Assembly (NCBI GenBank): GCA_963582065.1
Contig: CAUZRQ010000008.1
Location: forward strand, 24,051 to 88,050
Direction of reading: 5' to 3'
Origin: UBA8437 sp963582065
GTDB taxonomy: Bacteria; Planctomycetota; Planctomycetia; Planctomycetales; Planctomycetaceae
Length of the DNA stretch: 64,000 nucleotides
The stretch's first letter is position 1. Each line of letters starts with the position of its first letter. Both the position numbers and the translations under genes were made by a program. Positions 34,196-43,426 of the stretch are shown here, piece after piece. The notes beneath the pieces were generated by a model. It saw only the letters and a list, made by a program, of their open reading frames with translations, was not told the origin of the DNA and did no database searches.

Positions 34196-34222
34196 GATCG
34201 GACTGATCGGCGAATCGGTCGA

Positions 34223-34606
34223 TCACACCGCTCCGGTCTCGCCATACTCGTCCTTGTAGGTGCCCTCGATCGTCAAGAACGAAAACCGCTCGCGGAGATC
34301 GGAGATTTCTCCCTCGTCTCCGGAAATCCACACGTTCGATACGTTCTGGTTCGCCCACGCGGTTGCCGAAACACTGGCACGGCCGAACCTGTCGACCTCG
34401 ATCTCGTCCGCCAGTTCGATTCCCCAGGAGACGACAGCCGCCGCGTTGGTCGTGCCAACCCGTGCCCGCAACGCCTTCGACTCGCCTCCACGACTTTCCC
34501 ACGCATCCCAACGGGCTTTCTTGAAGTCGATGTACTCGAGGACATGCTCGAGTTGCTCCCGTTGAGGACAACTGAACTCCAGTTCGAAGTCGGTATCGTT
34601 GCTCAT
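34223..34606 (-). CDS. Hypothetical protein, 127 aa, small alpha/beta protein
   Basis: Seen: ATG 34606 with GGAAGA about 7 bases upstream. The chain is acidic with no signal or membrane segment. Segments: EFSCPQREQLEHVLEYIDFK, RARVGTTNAAAVVSWGIELA, ASVSATAWANQNVSNVWIS and LRERFSFLTIEGTYKDEYGE. The C-terminal half (TAW, then ISDLRERFSFLTIEGTYKDE..G) resembles the ferredoxin-like YubB/DUF1281 pattern seen in plasmid proteins, but the likeness is weak. Neighbours: it follows the 1,483-residue scaffold gene on the same strand, 78 bases after its stop, and converges with DUF1552. No function is assigned. Confidence 0.65.
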   Translation of the reverse strand: MSNDTDFELEFSCPQREQLEHVLEYIDFKKARWDAWESRGGESKALRARVGTTNAAAVVSWGIELADEIEVDRFGRASVSATAWANQNVSNVWISGDEGEISDLRERFSFLTIEGTYKDEYGETGAV

Positions 34607-34684
34607 GGTCTGTCTTCCCGGTGTGTTGCGATCAGTGCCGGCAATCTGTCGGTGTCATGACACCGACTCGTGAAACCGATTCCG

Positions 34685-37600
34685 TTATTCGTCATCCGAT
34701 CCCGAACCCGCTTCTGTCGGGATGTCTTCGATGTGTCGAAAGATGGCGACCGCCCAGGTCCCGTCAGGCACCACGATGTCGATGCCGACGGAAACCTCCT
34801 GCCCCGCCTCGCCCGAGACCTCCTGGCGGCTCAAGCAACCCGCGTCAAAAAAGTGAAACCCGTCGGAATCGGGTCCGAGCAGTCGACCGGCAACAACATG
34901 AAAGGTGCCGGTTTCATTGAATACCAGTCGTGCCGAAACTGTTTCGAGGTCGAAGGTGACATCTTCCTCGGTTACCGGGGGTGCTGGTTCCAGAGCCAAG
35001 TCGTTCCTGATGTCAAAGGTCACCGATGACGGTGTTCCCCCATCGTCCTCGTCCTCGTCCTCAACAACTTCCGCCTCGAGCCAATCGGAATCATCCTCGT
35101 CGTCCTCGTCCTCAACAACTTCCGCCTCGACCCACTCGGGGTCATCCTCATCGGTTTCCCCGATCGGCCATGCCTGGCCCGCCTGGTAACGTTCCAGGTT
35201 GTCCTGGTATTCATCCCGAAATCCGATGGGAGCGACTTCGATGGCTTTTTCGACAAGTTCAACCGCCTTGTCAAAATCGCCCGTCTCGGAAAACGCGGCC
35301 GCAAGCGTGTCCAGGAAACTGTGGTACTGCCACTGGTCCTGCTCACACAACCGTGTGGCCAGTTCCACCGCTCGCTCACCATCGCGGATAGACTGTTCCG
35401 TACTGGTCGCAAGAGCCCACGCGAGATTGTTGACACTCCAGGGAAACTCGGGCGCTGCTTCGATGCAATTCTCGAGTTGGCCCCCCCGCTCTTCGAAATT
35501 GTCGACCTCCGACAGGCTGTTGTACAACTCGATCGCCTGCTGGAGAGCGTCGTCACCCTGGCTGCTCTTCAATGCAGCCAGCTCGCCCCAGAACCCGATC
35601 AGGAGATCCGGATTGAGCATCACCGACCGCTCGTAGAGCGACATGGCGGCGGCGGACTCGTCGTCTTCGGCATGAAGAGTCCCCAACATGCCAAGCACGA
35701 TGCCCGCCTGGAGACGCTCTCCCCCGCGAGTCCCCTCGGGATCTTCGGGCAACATGTTTTCGAGAGCCAGGCGGACATCGGGACCGCGGCCCGAATCGAT
35801 GATGTTGATCAGGTAATGCAGTGCCTGCAGTTGCTCGGCTGGTCGATCTGTCAGAGCGTCGATCAGCGTGTCAACGACTCCAGGCCCCAGCGCAGCAATC
35901 GCTCGAGAAACCGCCCCCCGGACATCCTCATCCGGATCGGCCAGGTTGTCCAGCATCAGCGGAAGCAGTTCCTCGGCTTCCGGCGCCGCATCCACCAGCG
36001 ACAGGGCAGCCGCGTACCGGTACCGCCAGTCGTCGTGTGCGAAGAGTTGGCCGAGCAGGCCATCGGCATGATCCGACGACTGGCTCACCCGGGCACTGAC
36101 CAGCGAATAAGCCAGGTCGGTGTTCTCGAGCAAGTCGACGGCGCAGACAACTTGTTCCAGGCAACTGTCATCCGAATCCGCCGTCCTGCTCAGCAATCCG
36201 TGAAACCGTCCGAACAGTTCCGGGTCGCGCAACAACTCCAGGATGGCTTCCGCCTGCTCGTAGGAGTATTCGTCGTCATCGGCACCTTTTCGCAGGACAC
36301 GTTCGCAAAGTTGTTCCAGGACCTGGCCCTTGGGATCGGTCGCCTCCAGATCCACACCGTAGGCGACAAGCCACTTGGCAATCTCGGCGCTGCACTGACT
36401 GTATTCGTCGAACATCTGCAGCAGCGCCGGCCGGCCATCCGAATCCGACACGTTCGGGTTGGCCCCACGAAACAGAAGTCGACCGAGCATGTCGTCGTCA
36501 CCGCGTGACGCCGCGATGATCACCGCGGTGTTGCCCTCGCTGTCGGTGGCCTCGAGATCGGCACCGACCTCGGCCAGTTTCCTCAGGCACGCACTGCGAT
36601 TGTGACTGACGACATCGTGCAACAGTGGCCGTCCATCAGCGTCGACCGTGTCGGGATTTCCGCCGTGCCCGAGCAGCATCTCGAACAATTCCAACCGCCT
36701 CGCTTCGATCGCCTCGTATTCGTTGTCGTCTTCGAAATCGGCGGAATCCGGCTTGACCTCAATCGTGTCGCTGGCGACGACCGTCTCCAGTGCATTGGTC
36801 CGGCCACCACCGAAACCTGTCACCCCGTTGACATCGGCCCCGCGTTCAATCAGCGACTCGGCGATCTCGACCTCACCACACTCGGCAGCAACCAACAGGG
36901 CCAGTTGGACGTCCACCTGGACACCATCCGACTCAAGCAGATCACAGACTTGCCGGTGGCCTCTTGCTGCGGCGGCGGACCAGGCCGTGACGTCCCTGGA
37001 ATCGCTCCTCGACGGATCGGCTCCCGCCTCGATCAACTGGCCGACGATCTCGATGCGGCCCGCCGCGGCTGCCATCGTCAACGGAGTCCCCTCCAGGTGC
37101 CGGTCCCCCCACAGCGTCATCGACGTCATGGACTCGTTGATGTCGTTGATCAGCAGGAGCATGTCGCCGACCGCGTCGGACCGCCCCAGGCGGCACGCTT
37201 GCAGCAACGCCGCTTCGGGTTCCGTCTCGACCCCGCTCTCGGCAAGAACTTCGGCGATCTCCGGTTGTCCCGACGAGATCGCCATCGTCCAACCCTCCGA
37301 CCCCGAATCGGGCCCGATCCCCTCTTCGATCAGCAACTTGACAACGTCGACACTCCCGCCGGTAATCGCCGCCTTCAACGAGGTCATTCCGGATTCGTAG
37401 TCGTGGTGGTTGATGTCGGCACCGTTGGCGAGCGCCTGCCGAACGGCATCGACGTCGCTGTCTCGACAGGCCTGGATCAGGGTCACCGACATGTCCGCGG
37501 TCTGCCTCACCACTGCATCGAAATCCCTGTCGATGTCAGCAATGTCGACATCACTGATCTGCAACCCGTCGGGCATCGATCGGCCCACCACGACCCGGCA

Positions 37601-39136
37601 GTAGTTCCGTTCCCTGTGCAGGCCGACGCGGCCGGCGTACTGCATGCCGTCTTCGACATGAGAAATGGTCAACACCCGGTTCTCGGCCTGGGCCGACCGC
37701 CATTGCTCGGCGCTCAGCAACGAAGCCGCCCGCGGCGTTCCCACGACCTCGAGCAGATCCGACCACTCGATGGGGCCCTCGGTGGCAAGCGACCAGCCCT
37801 CCGAATCGAAGACTCCCTCGATCTCCTCTTCCCCGTCAATCGGATCATCATCCTCGTCCCACGAGTCGCTCTCTTCCTCGTCGTCCTCGCCGTCCGCGTC
37901 GTACTCGCCGTCGTCCTGATCACCGGCCGAAACCCGAACCACTTCGTCCAGCGAGTTGTGCGATGAGCCGAGATGCCAGAGGACAACTCCTTCGGACGAC
38001 GCGTTGCAGGCCAGCAGGTTCCCGTCCGGCGAAAGAACCAACTGGTCCGGATCCTGTTCGAGTTCAAGACGTCGGATCGTCGACAAGTCATCGACATCGA
38101 GGACCAGCACACAGTCCGAGTATCCGGTCACCAGCAACCTGGTGCCGCAGGGACTGAAGACCAGGTCCACCACCTTCGTCAACTCGGTGTCGATCTTGCG
38201 GATCACTTCCCCGGCGGGGATATTCCACAACACGATCGTGCCATTCTCATCTCCCGAGGCGACGACGTTCGACAACGGAGATGCCGCCACGACTTCGACA
38301 GCGGACTCATGGGACCAGCAGGCCCCGATCCGCTTACCCGACTCAAGACTGAAAATCCGCAGATCCTCGTCATCTTCACGACAGGTCACCAGGAAGGCGC
38401 CGTCAGGAGTCACCGCCAGTGAACCGACTTCGGTGGTCGATGCGGGGTAGGCAACGACCGTCGCAGTCTTCTCGCCACTCTCCAGGTCCCAGCGATCCAC
38501 CGTGCCGGTCCAACCGTTCGTTGTGATCATCGAATCATCAGCGGCGACGCCATGAACGGTTACTTCGTTTCCCCCTCCGTCGAGAAACGCCACGCGTTTC
38601 CCGGTTTCGGAATCGAAGACCCTCCCCTTGTAGTCATCTTCAAAGCAGACCACGATCTGCCGACCGTCAGCTGAAAAGGCCATCGATTCGACGTCCGCCT
38701 CCCGCTTCCCGCGGATGACCCGTTGGACCTCTCGTGACCGAATGTCCCACAAGGTCACGACGCCCTGGCTTCCGATCGCCAGGCAGTCGCCCGATGGACT
38801 GAACGCCGAGGATCTCTGCCAGTGAGATTCGGTGAACACCACGGGAGCCTGGTCCACCGCACCTGCTTCAGAGGGTTCGGCAAAAGCGTCAGGCTCAGGG
38901 GATTCGACGGGGGTGACTGGCACATCGTCGGCAACGACCGGAACCGGCGAAGGATCCGGATCGACAAACTTCAGGCCTGAAAACCGGCTGGCCGGATGCC
39001 ACGTGATCCCGTCATCCTGGGAAACCAGGTACTCGGCCCGGAGTTGGCCCGACTCGACGAGATGTTTCAACTGGCGACCGTTGAACGGTCCCTGCAAACT
39101 TCCCTGCTCGCTCGTTTTCACGAGAAATGACGCCAT
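34685..39136 (-). CDS. Giant modular scaffold: GYF_2 - WD40 - ankyrin - HEAT - TPR
   Basis: Seen: 1,483 residues from ATG 39136 (AGAGG upstream; an in-frame upstream start at 39199 adds residues before the GYF_2 fold). Modules: GYF_2 at 1-55 (QGPFNGRQLKHLVESGQL, WHPASRF); Pro/Val/Glu linker to ~100; WD40 blades ~101-395 (AFSPSGDCLAIGSQGVVTLW, SGDENGTIVLWN); very acidic linker 405-445; an unrecognised block 446-550; ankyrin repeats ~551-935 (GTPLTMAAAAGRIEIVGQLI); HEAT-like 1030-1130; TPR ~1160-1315 (SVNNLAWALATSTEQSIRDG); two copies of a 17-residue acidic repeat; a C-terminal beta-rich domain 1367-1483. There is no signal peptide, so it is probably cytoplasmic. Inferred: a multi-protein scaffold or sensor. 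I know no described protein with this full order. Confidence 0.88.
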   Translation of the reverse strand: MASFLVKTSEQGSLQGPFNGRQLKHLVESGQLRAEYLVSQDDGITWHPASRFSGLKFVDPDPSPVPVVADDVPVTPVESPEPDAFAEPSEAGAVDQAPVVFTESHWQRSSAFSPSGDCLAIGSQGVVTLWDIRSREVQRVIRGKREADVESMAFSADGRQIVVCFEDDYKGRVFDSETGKRVAFLDGGGNEVTVHGVAADDSMITTNGWTGTVDRWDLESGEKTATVVAYPASTTEVGSLAVTPDGAFLVTCREDDEDLRIFSLESGKRIGACWSHESAVEVVAASPLSNVVASGDENGTIVLWNIPAGEVIRKIDTELTKVVDLVFSPCGTRLLVTGYSDCVLVLDVDDLSTIRRLELEQDPDQLVLSPDGNLLACNASSEGVVLWHLGSSHNSLDEVVRVSAGDQDDGEYDADGEDDEEESDSWDEDDDPIDGEEEIEGVFDSEGWSLATEGPIEWSDLLEVVGTPRAASLLSAEQWRSAQAENRVLTISHVEDGMQYAGRVGLHRERNYCRVVVGRSMPDGLQISDVDIADIDRDFDAVVRQTADMSVTLIQACRDSDVDAVRQALANGADINHHDYESGMTSLKAAITGGSVDVVKLLIEEGIGPDSGSEGWTMAISSGQPEIAEVLAESGVETEPEAALLQACRLGRSDAVGDMLLLINDINESMTSMTLWGDRHLEGTPLTMAAAAGRIEIVGQLIEAGADPSRSDSRDVTAWSAAAARGHRQVCDLLESDGVQVDVQLALLVAAECGEVEIAESLIERGADVNGVTGFGGGRTNALETVVASDTIEVKPDSADFEDDNEYEAIEARRLELFEMLLGHGGNPDTVDADGRPLLHDVVSHNRSACLRKLAEVGADLEATDSEGNTAVIIAASRGDDDMLGRLLFRGANPNVSDSDGRPALLQMFDEYSQCSAEIAKWLVAYGVDLEATDPKGQVLEQLCERVLRKGADDDEYSYEQAEAILELLRDPELFGRFHGLLSRTADSDDSCLEQVVCAVDLLENTDLAYSLVSARVSQSSDHADGLLGQLFAHDDWRYRYAAALSLVDAAPEAEELLPLMLDNLADPDEDVRGAVSRAIAALGPGVVDTLIDALTDRPAEQLQALHYLINIIDSGRGPDVRLALENMLPEDPEGTRGGERLQAGIVLGMLGTLHAEDDESAAAMSLYERSVMLNPDLLIGFWGELAALKSSQGDDALQQAIELYNSLSEVDNFEERGGQLENCIEAAPEFPWSVNNLAWALATSTEQSIRDGERAVELATRLCEQDQWQYHSFLDTLAAAFSETGDFDKAVELVEKAIEVAPIGFRDEYQDNLERYQAGQAWPIGETDEDDPEWVEAEVVEDEDDEDDSDWLEAEVVEDEDEDDGGTPSSVTFDIRNDLALEPAPPVTEEDVTFDLETVSARLVFNETGTFHVVAGRLLGPDSDGFHFFDAGCLSRQEVSGEAGQEVSVGIDIVVPDGTWAVAIFRHIEDIPTEAGSGSDDE
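35050..35130. repeat. 51-base in-gene direct repeat (two copies of a 30-base core)
   Basis: Seen: the same 30 bases occur at 35050-35079 and 35101-35130, period 51 bases = 17 codons. They encode WVEAEVVEDEDDEDD and WLEAEVVEDEDEDD in the scaffold protein. The reading frame is kept, so copy-number change would lengthen the acidic linker in 17-residue steps. Confidence 0.85.
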
Positions 39137-39564
39137 GGGATGAACCTCTACCTCGAGAAACCTGTGCGGACTCAGTGTCGCCCAAAGGTCCTCGGTCAAT
39201 CAAGGACGCCGACGGTGCCAGCCAACGTCCCTGCTCACCGTACTCCCGATGAGTCGTTCTCCCGGATCCCACGATCGGCGTCGGCATCCAGTCAACGACA
39301 GCCACCCGCGGCCGCAATCACCCCCTTCATCACCAACAGGATGCCCGCCGAGCATTTCAGGATCCTGATCGTTCTCCATGGCATCAACGACATCCTGATA
39401 CTGCCGGTACCGGTCTTAATGTACGACCCCGGACCGCGATACCGGTGTTTATTCCAGGAAACCAACCACACCGCGGGAACTCGCCCACCCCCCACCTCGT
39501 CGAACAACCGCAGCGGGCCCATTCAACTGACGCGACTTGAACCTGGACACGGGGAGACTGGTCG
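39137..39564. other. 428-base divergent intergenic region, no gene recognised
   Basis: Seen: the region separates the scaffold gene (minus) and the VIT/vWA gene (plus), so both promoters must lie here. I find no convincing -35/-10 pair. There is a perfect 10-base palindrome CCGGTACCGG near 39402-39413. A 33-codon minus-strand frame at 39292-39393 with one hydrophobic stretch is open but has no good ribosome binding site. Confidence 0.5.
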
Positions 39565-41850
39565 ATGCGACGGACACTCGGCGGATTGTCGTTGATGGTA
39601 CTGGTGGTGGCGATCACGGGATCAAGTGCCCGACAGGCCGTCGCGCAGGTGATCGTGGTCGAAGGCGACGTGATAGTGCGGCCGCCGGTGCGACCGATTC
39701 CCCGACCGATTCCGGCCCGGTATCGCATCCATTCGGTCGACGTCAACGCGACGGTCCGCGACCAGATTGCCTCGGTGCAGATCGCCCAGGTCTTCCAGAA
39801 CACGGGGTCCCGAACGCTGGAGGCCCGCCTGCTGTTTCCCCTGCCCGAGGACGCGGCGATCGACAGGCTGACACTGATCGTCGACGGCAAGGAACTGCCC
39901 GGGCGGCTGTTGAAGAAGGCCGAGGCCCGGCGAATCTACGAATCGATCGTCAGGCGACGGCAGGATCCGGCATTGCTCGAGTACATGGGACAGGGACTGT
40001 TTCAGACACGTGTCTTCCCGATCCCGCCCGGCGCCAAGCGACGGGTCGAGATCCGCTATTCGCAGTTGCTCAAAAAGGACAACGGTCTTGTCGATCTCCA
40101 TCTGCCGATCGGCACCGTCAAGCACTCGCATCGCCCCATCGACACCCTGAACATCTCCATCCGCATCGACAGCAGCCGACCGATCAAGACCGTCTTCAGC
40201 CCCTCGCATGCCGTCGACATCAAGCGGCCCGACGACCGCCACGCCCACGGCAAGCTGACTCTCAAGAACGTGTTCTCGCCCGACGACCTGCGGTTGTTCT
40301 ACGGCACGAAAGACGGCCTGGTCGGGATGAACCTGATCAGCTATCGCCCCGATCCCAAGCAGGACGGGTACTTCCTGTTGCTGGCCAGCCCGGAAGTGAA
40401 GCTCAAAAAGGCCAAGACGGTTCCCAAGACGGTCGTCTTCGTGATCGATCGCTCGGGCAGCATGAACGGAAAGAAGATCGAACAGGCCCGCGAGGCCCTG
40501 AAGTACCTGGTGGGCCGACTCGGTCCCCGGGATACGTTCAACATCGTGGCCTACGACACGCAGGTCGAGAGTTTTCGGCCCGAGTTGCAACGGGTCGACG
40601 ACGACTCGCGGAAGGCGGCCCTGGGCTTCGTCGACGGTCTGTTCGCCGGGGGCAGCACCAACATCGACGGAGCGCTGACCACGGCCCTGGGCCTGCTGAC
40701 CGACAAGAAGCGACCCAATTACGTCCTGTTCCTGACCGACGGGCTGCCGACGGTGGGCGAGCGAAACGAGTTGAAGATCGCCGCCAACGCCCGAAAGGCC
40801 AACCGGGTCGAGGCCCGGCTGTACAGCTTCGGGGTCGGCTTCGACGTCAACAGTCGACTGCTCGATCGGCTCTCTCGCGATCACCGCGGCCAGTCGGTCT
40901 ACGTCCGGCCCAACGAGGACATCGAGGTGCAGGTCTCGAAACTCTTCGATCGCATCGGCGCCCCGCTGCTGACCAAGCTGGCGGTGAACTTCGAGTTCGA
41001 CAAGGCGGTCAACGCGGGTGATCCCAAGCCGATCACCAGGACCTATCCCCGTGAACTGACCGACCTGTTCCGAGGCGAGCAACTGGTCTGGGTCGGGCGC
41101 TACCGGCAATCCGGCCGCGTCAAGGTGACACTGACCGGCGAAAACGGTGACGACCGCAGGTCGTTCTCCTTCGCAACGACACTGGCCGATCGGTCTCAAG
41201 ACGAGTCCCACGGCTTCGTCGAGAAGCTGTGGGCGTTGAGACGGATCGGGGAGATCATCGACGAACTCGACCTGAACGGAACCAACCAGGAGCTGATCGA
41301 CGAACTGGTGCGGCTGTCGATCGCTCATGGTGTGATGACCCCCTACACGTCGTTCCTGGCCGACGAGGACGTCAATCTCGCCTCGCGAGACAACCTCAGC
41401 CGAGCCCGGGTGACTGCGACCCGCGAGTTGGCCCGGGCCAGCGGACGGGCCGGGTTTGCCCAACGGCGGATCAAGGGACGCCTCCAGCAGGCCACCAGCC
41501 TGCCCGCCGGAGGCGGTGGGGCCGTTTTCGGAGAAAGGGGTATTGCCTTCGGCGGCTCGCCCGTCGCAGGCGACCACTCTTTCGCCGGCGGCAGCCCCGT
41601 CGCGGCAAGACCGACCGTCCGCAACATCGGCCAGAAGTCGTTCTTCCTCAAGGGAAGACTCTGGCGTGATTCCACAGTGACAGCCGAACAGGAGAAACGG
41701 GCGATCCGGGTCACCCAGTACAGCAAGCAGTACTTCGACCTGGCCGCCGCCCACCGCGGCACGCTGGCCAAGTACCTGACCTTCAACGGACCGGTGCTGG
41801 TCAACCTGGACGGCAAGACGTACCGCATCGAGCCGCCTGCAGGAAAATAG
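39565..41850 (+). CDS. VIT and von Willebrand factor A domain protein, exported
   Basis: Seen: 761 residues, GGGGAG 9 bases before ATG 39565. A signal peptide covers ~1-27 (GLSLMVLVVAITGSSARQA). The VIT domain lies at ~50-180 (SVQIAQVFQNTGSRTLEARL, LLKKAEARRIYESIVRRRQD). The vWA domain (~285-460) keeps a full MIDAS: DRSGSMN with Asp295, Ser297, Ser299, then GGSTNIDGAL and LTDGLPTVGE. A C-terminal region carries HGVMTPYTSFLADEDVNLAS and a Gly-rich segment. Known: the layout matches inter-alpha-trypsin-inhibitor heavy-chain-like proteins, which bind proteins via a metal ion. Inferred: periplasmic or surface adhesion/assembly factor. It is followed by a hairpin and then a separate efflux operon. 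Confidence 0.92.
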   Translation: MRRTLGGLSLMVLVVAITGSSARQAVAQVIVVEGDVIVRPPVRPIPRPIPARYRIHSVDVNATVRDQIASVQIAQVFQNTGSRTLEARLLFPLPEDAAIDRLTLIVDGKELPGRLLKKAEARRIYESIVRRRQDPALLEYMGQGLFQTRVFPIPPGAKRRVEIRYSQLLKKDNGLVDLHLPIGTVKHSHRPIDTLNISIRIDSSRPIKTVFSPSHAVDIKRPDDRHAHGKLTLKNVFSPDDLRLFYGTKDGLVGMNLISYRPDPKQDGYFLLLASPEVKLKKAKTVPKTVVFVIDRSGSMNGKKIEQAREALKYLVGRLGPRDTFNIVAYDTQVESFRPELQRVDDDSRKAALGFVDGLFAGGSTNIDGALTTALGLLTDKKRPNYVLFLTDGLPTVGERNELKIAANARKANRVEARLYSFGVGFDVNSRLLDRLSRDHRGQSVYVRPNEDIEVQVSKLFDRIGAPLLTKLAVNFEFDKAVNAGDPKPITRTYPRELTDLFRGEQLVWVGRYRQSGRVKVTLTGENGDDRRSFSFATTLADRSQDESHGFVEKLWALRRIGEIIDELDLNGTNQELIDELVRLSIAHGVMTPYTSFLADEDVNLASRDNLSRARVTATRELARASGRAGFAQRRIKGRLQQATSLPAGGGGAVFGERGIAFGGSPVAGDHSFAGGSPVAARPTVRNIGQKSFFLKGRLWRDSTVTAEQEKRAIRVTQYSKQYFDLAAAHRGTLAKYLTFNGPVLVNLDGKTYRIEPPAGK

Positions 41851-41877
41851 CCGGCAGGCAACAGTCCGCCGGTCCCG

Positions 41878-41927
41878 TCCGGCAGTCGCGGTCCCTGCCA
41901 GCTCGAGCCGGGACCGTCACTGCCGGA
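41878..41927 (+). terminator. Imperfect hairpin after the VIT/vWA gene, possible terminator
   Basis: Seen: 18-base arms at 41878-41895 and 41910-41927 pair with two mismatches around a 14-base loop, starting 28 bases after the stop codon. No T-run follows, so this is either a factor-independent terminator of weak type or a 3'-end stabilising structure. Confidence 0.35.
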
Positions 41928-42002
41928 TCAACCGCTTCAACCTGCACAGCAGTCAGGATTCCCGCCAATACCCCGCCTTGCGCACTCGCACGGCATCGGA
42001 AA

Positions 42003-42032
42003 TGGACCGCGGTCGACGCGTCTTCATACGAT
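42003..42032 (+). promoter_or_regulatory. Weak candidate promoter for the adaptor/RND operon
   Basis: Seen: TGGACC at 42003-42008, 18-base spacer, TACGAT at 42027-42032, both four of six to consensus. A perfect palindrome GACCGCGGTC (42005-42014) overlaps the -35 element and could be an operator. The start site would lie ~35 bases before ATG 42074. Confidence 0.27.
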
Positions 42033-42073
42033 GAAATGAAGGTGATCGATCAGCCCGAAAGTCCTGACACCCG

Positions 42074-43426
42074 ATGCCTATGCGCCCCCAGACCATCCTG
42101 CAGGCCGTCGGGCCACTGTTGATCATTGCCGCCGGTGTCGCCGCGTTCGCCTGGCTACAATCACTGGGCATCCCGCCCAGGACGTCGCCGGTCACCGACA
42201 AGCCCCCAACGGTCCGAACCCGGGTGCTGGGACCTCCTCGGCAGCAGTTCGAAATTCGCATCGGCGGCCGGGTTGTCCCCCGTCGCGAGGTGACTCTTTC
42301 GGCCGAGGTGACCGGGCGGGTCATCGCTCGCCCTGACGACCTGCGAGCCGGGCGGCATGTCTCAAAGGGGACATTGCTGCTGCAAATCGACCCGGTTGAC
42401 TACGGGCTGGAACTCCGGAAGATCACCAGCCAACTCGTCGGCATCGATGTCGATCTCGAACAACTCACGACCGAGTCCACCGGCATCCAGGAACTGGTTG
42501 CTCTTGCGGAAGAGGACCTTGCACTCGCCGCCAAGGAACTCGCCCGCGTCGAATCGCTGCTCGACCGCAAGGTCACCACACCGGCTGACCGCGATCGTAC
42601 CAAGCGAGTCGAACTCGAAGCCCGCAACTCGCTGCGAGAGCTCGAGAACCAGCGGAACCTGTTGCCGCTGCGCCGTCGTCAACTGGCGGCACAACGACAG
42701 GTCCTGGTCGCTCAACAGCAACACTCCAACAGGGACATCGCACGAACCCGAATCGTGGCGCCCTTCGACGGATTGCTGACACTCGACGGAGCCGAGGTGG
42801 GTGACTTTGTTCAACCCGGTGACGTCCTGCTGAAAATCGAAGAGGCGGCCGTTGTGGAAATCGAGTGTCAACTGCGGGCCGATGACCTGGACTGGCTGAG
42901 AGATTCGCGGGCAACGGCCAAGGACACCGGCAGCCCGTACGAGGTGCCCGACGTTGCCGCCACGGTCACCCGCCGGGACAACCCGAACCGGTGGATCGGT
43001 CGACTGACACGATTCCGGGGACAGGGAGTCGACCCGCGGACGCGAACGGTGCCCTGTCGCGTTCGAGTCGAGCGGCGGCGAGAACCCGAAACGGCCGAGG
43101 GGTCGTCGATCCTGATGCGGGGGATGTACGTCACCGTCACGCTGCCGGTCGTCCCACAAACGCAGCTGATCGAAATCCCCGCCGAGGCGGTCCGACCCGA
43201 CGGGCAGGTCTGGTCAGTCGGTGGAGACCGGTTGGTGATCCACCGCGTCACCGTCGCCCGGGTGCTGCAGGGATCTGTGCTGATCCGGGCTGATTCGACC
43301 GACCTGAAACCCGACGACCACGTCATCGTCTCGCCCCTGGCAACGACCTACCAGGGCATGCCGGTCCGCGAGCGTCTCGAGGACCCGCCGCCCGACAGAC
43401 ACGAGGAAGGGAGCCCGTCGCCATGA
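42074..43426 (+). CDS. RND efflux periplasmic adaptor (HlyD/AcrA family), system 1
   Basis: Seen: 450 residues. An N-terminal membrane anchor (VGPLLIIAAGVAAFAWL, ~12-28) is followed by the lipoyl half IGGRVVPRREVTLSAEVTGRVI and GTLLLQIDPVDYGLEL. A long coiled-coil hairpin rich in Glu/Arg/Leu spans ~115-215. The second lipoyl half is TRIVAPFDGLLTLDGAEVGDFVQPGD, and the beta-barrel/membrane-proximal domain carries LMRGMYVTVTLPV. Known: such adaptors link an inner-membrane RND pump to an outer-membrane channel. Neighbours: the RND gene starts inside the last codons (4-base overlap), so the two are coupled. No TolC-like gene is present. Confidence 0.9.
   Translation: MPMRPQTILQAVGPLLIIAAGVAAFAWLQSLGIPPRTSPVTDKPPTVRTRVLGPPRQQFEIRIGGRVVPRREVTLSAEVTGRVIARPDDLRAGRHVSKGTLLLQIDPVDYGLELRKITSQLVGIDVDLEQLTTESTGIQELVALAEEDLALAAKELARVESLLDRKVTTPADRDRTKRVELEARNSLRELENQRNLLPLRRRQLAAQRQVLVAQQQHSNRDIARTRIVAPFDGLLTLDGAEVGDFVQPGDVLLKIEEAAVVEIECQLRADDLDWLRDSRATAKDTGSPYEVPDVAATVTRRDNPNRWIGRLTRFRGQGVDPRTRTVPCRVRVERRREPETAEGSSILMRGMYVTVTLPVVPQTQLIEIPAEAVRPDGQVWSVGGDRLVIHRVTVARVLQGSVLIRADSTDLKPDDHVIVSPLATTYQGMPVRERLEDPPPDRHEEGSPSP

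Noticed and set aside
35030..35160. Repeated 30-base units considered as a small CRISPR array
   Set aside because: Only two copies, in frame within a long coding sequence, and the spacing also encodes acidic residues. It is a protein repeat.
39292..39393. 33-codon minus-strand frame with a hydrophobic stretch (CSAGILLVMKGVIAAAGG)
   Set aside because: No proper ribosome binding site and no recognisable context. Too short to support as a gene from sequence alone.
39622..41754. 710-codon open frame antisense to the VIT/vWA gene
   Set aside because: Made of His/Gln/Asp/Arg-rich sequence without domains, signal or binding site. It is a by-product of GC-rich codon use in the real gene. The same applies to long antisense frames at 25-1017, 1097-2323, 11853-13154, 30051-31604 and 36602-37966.
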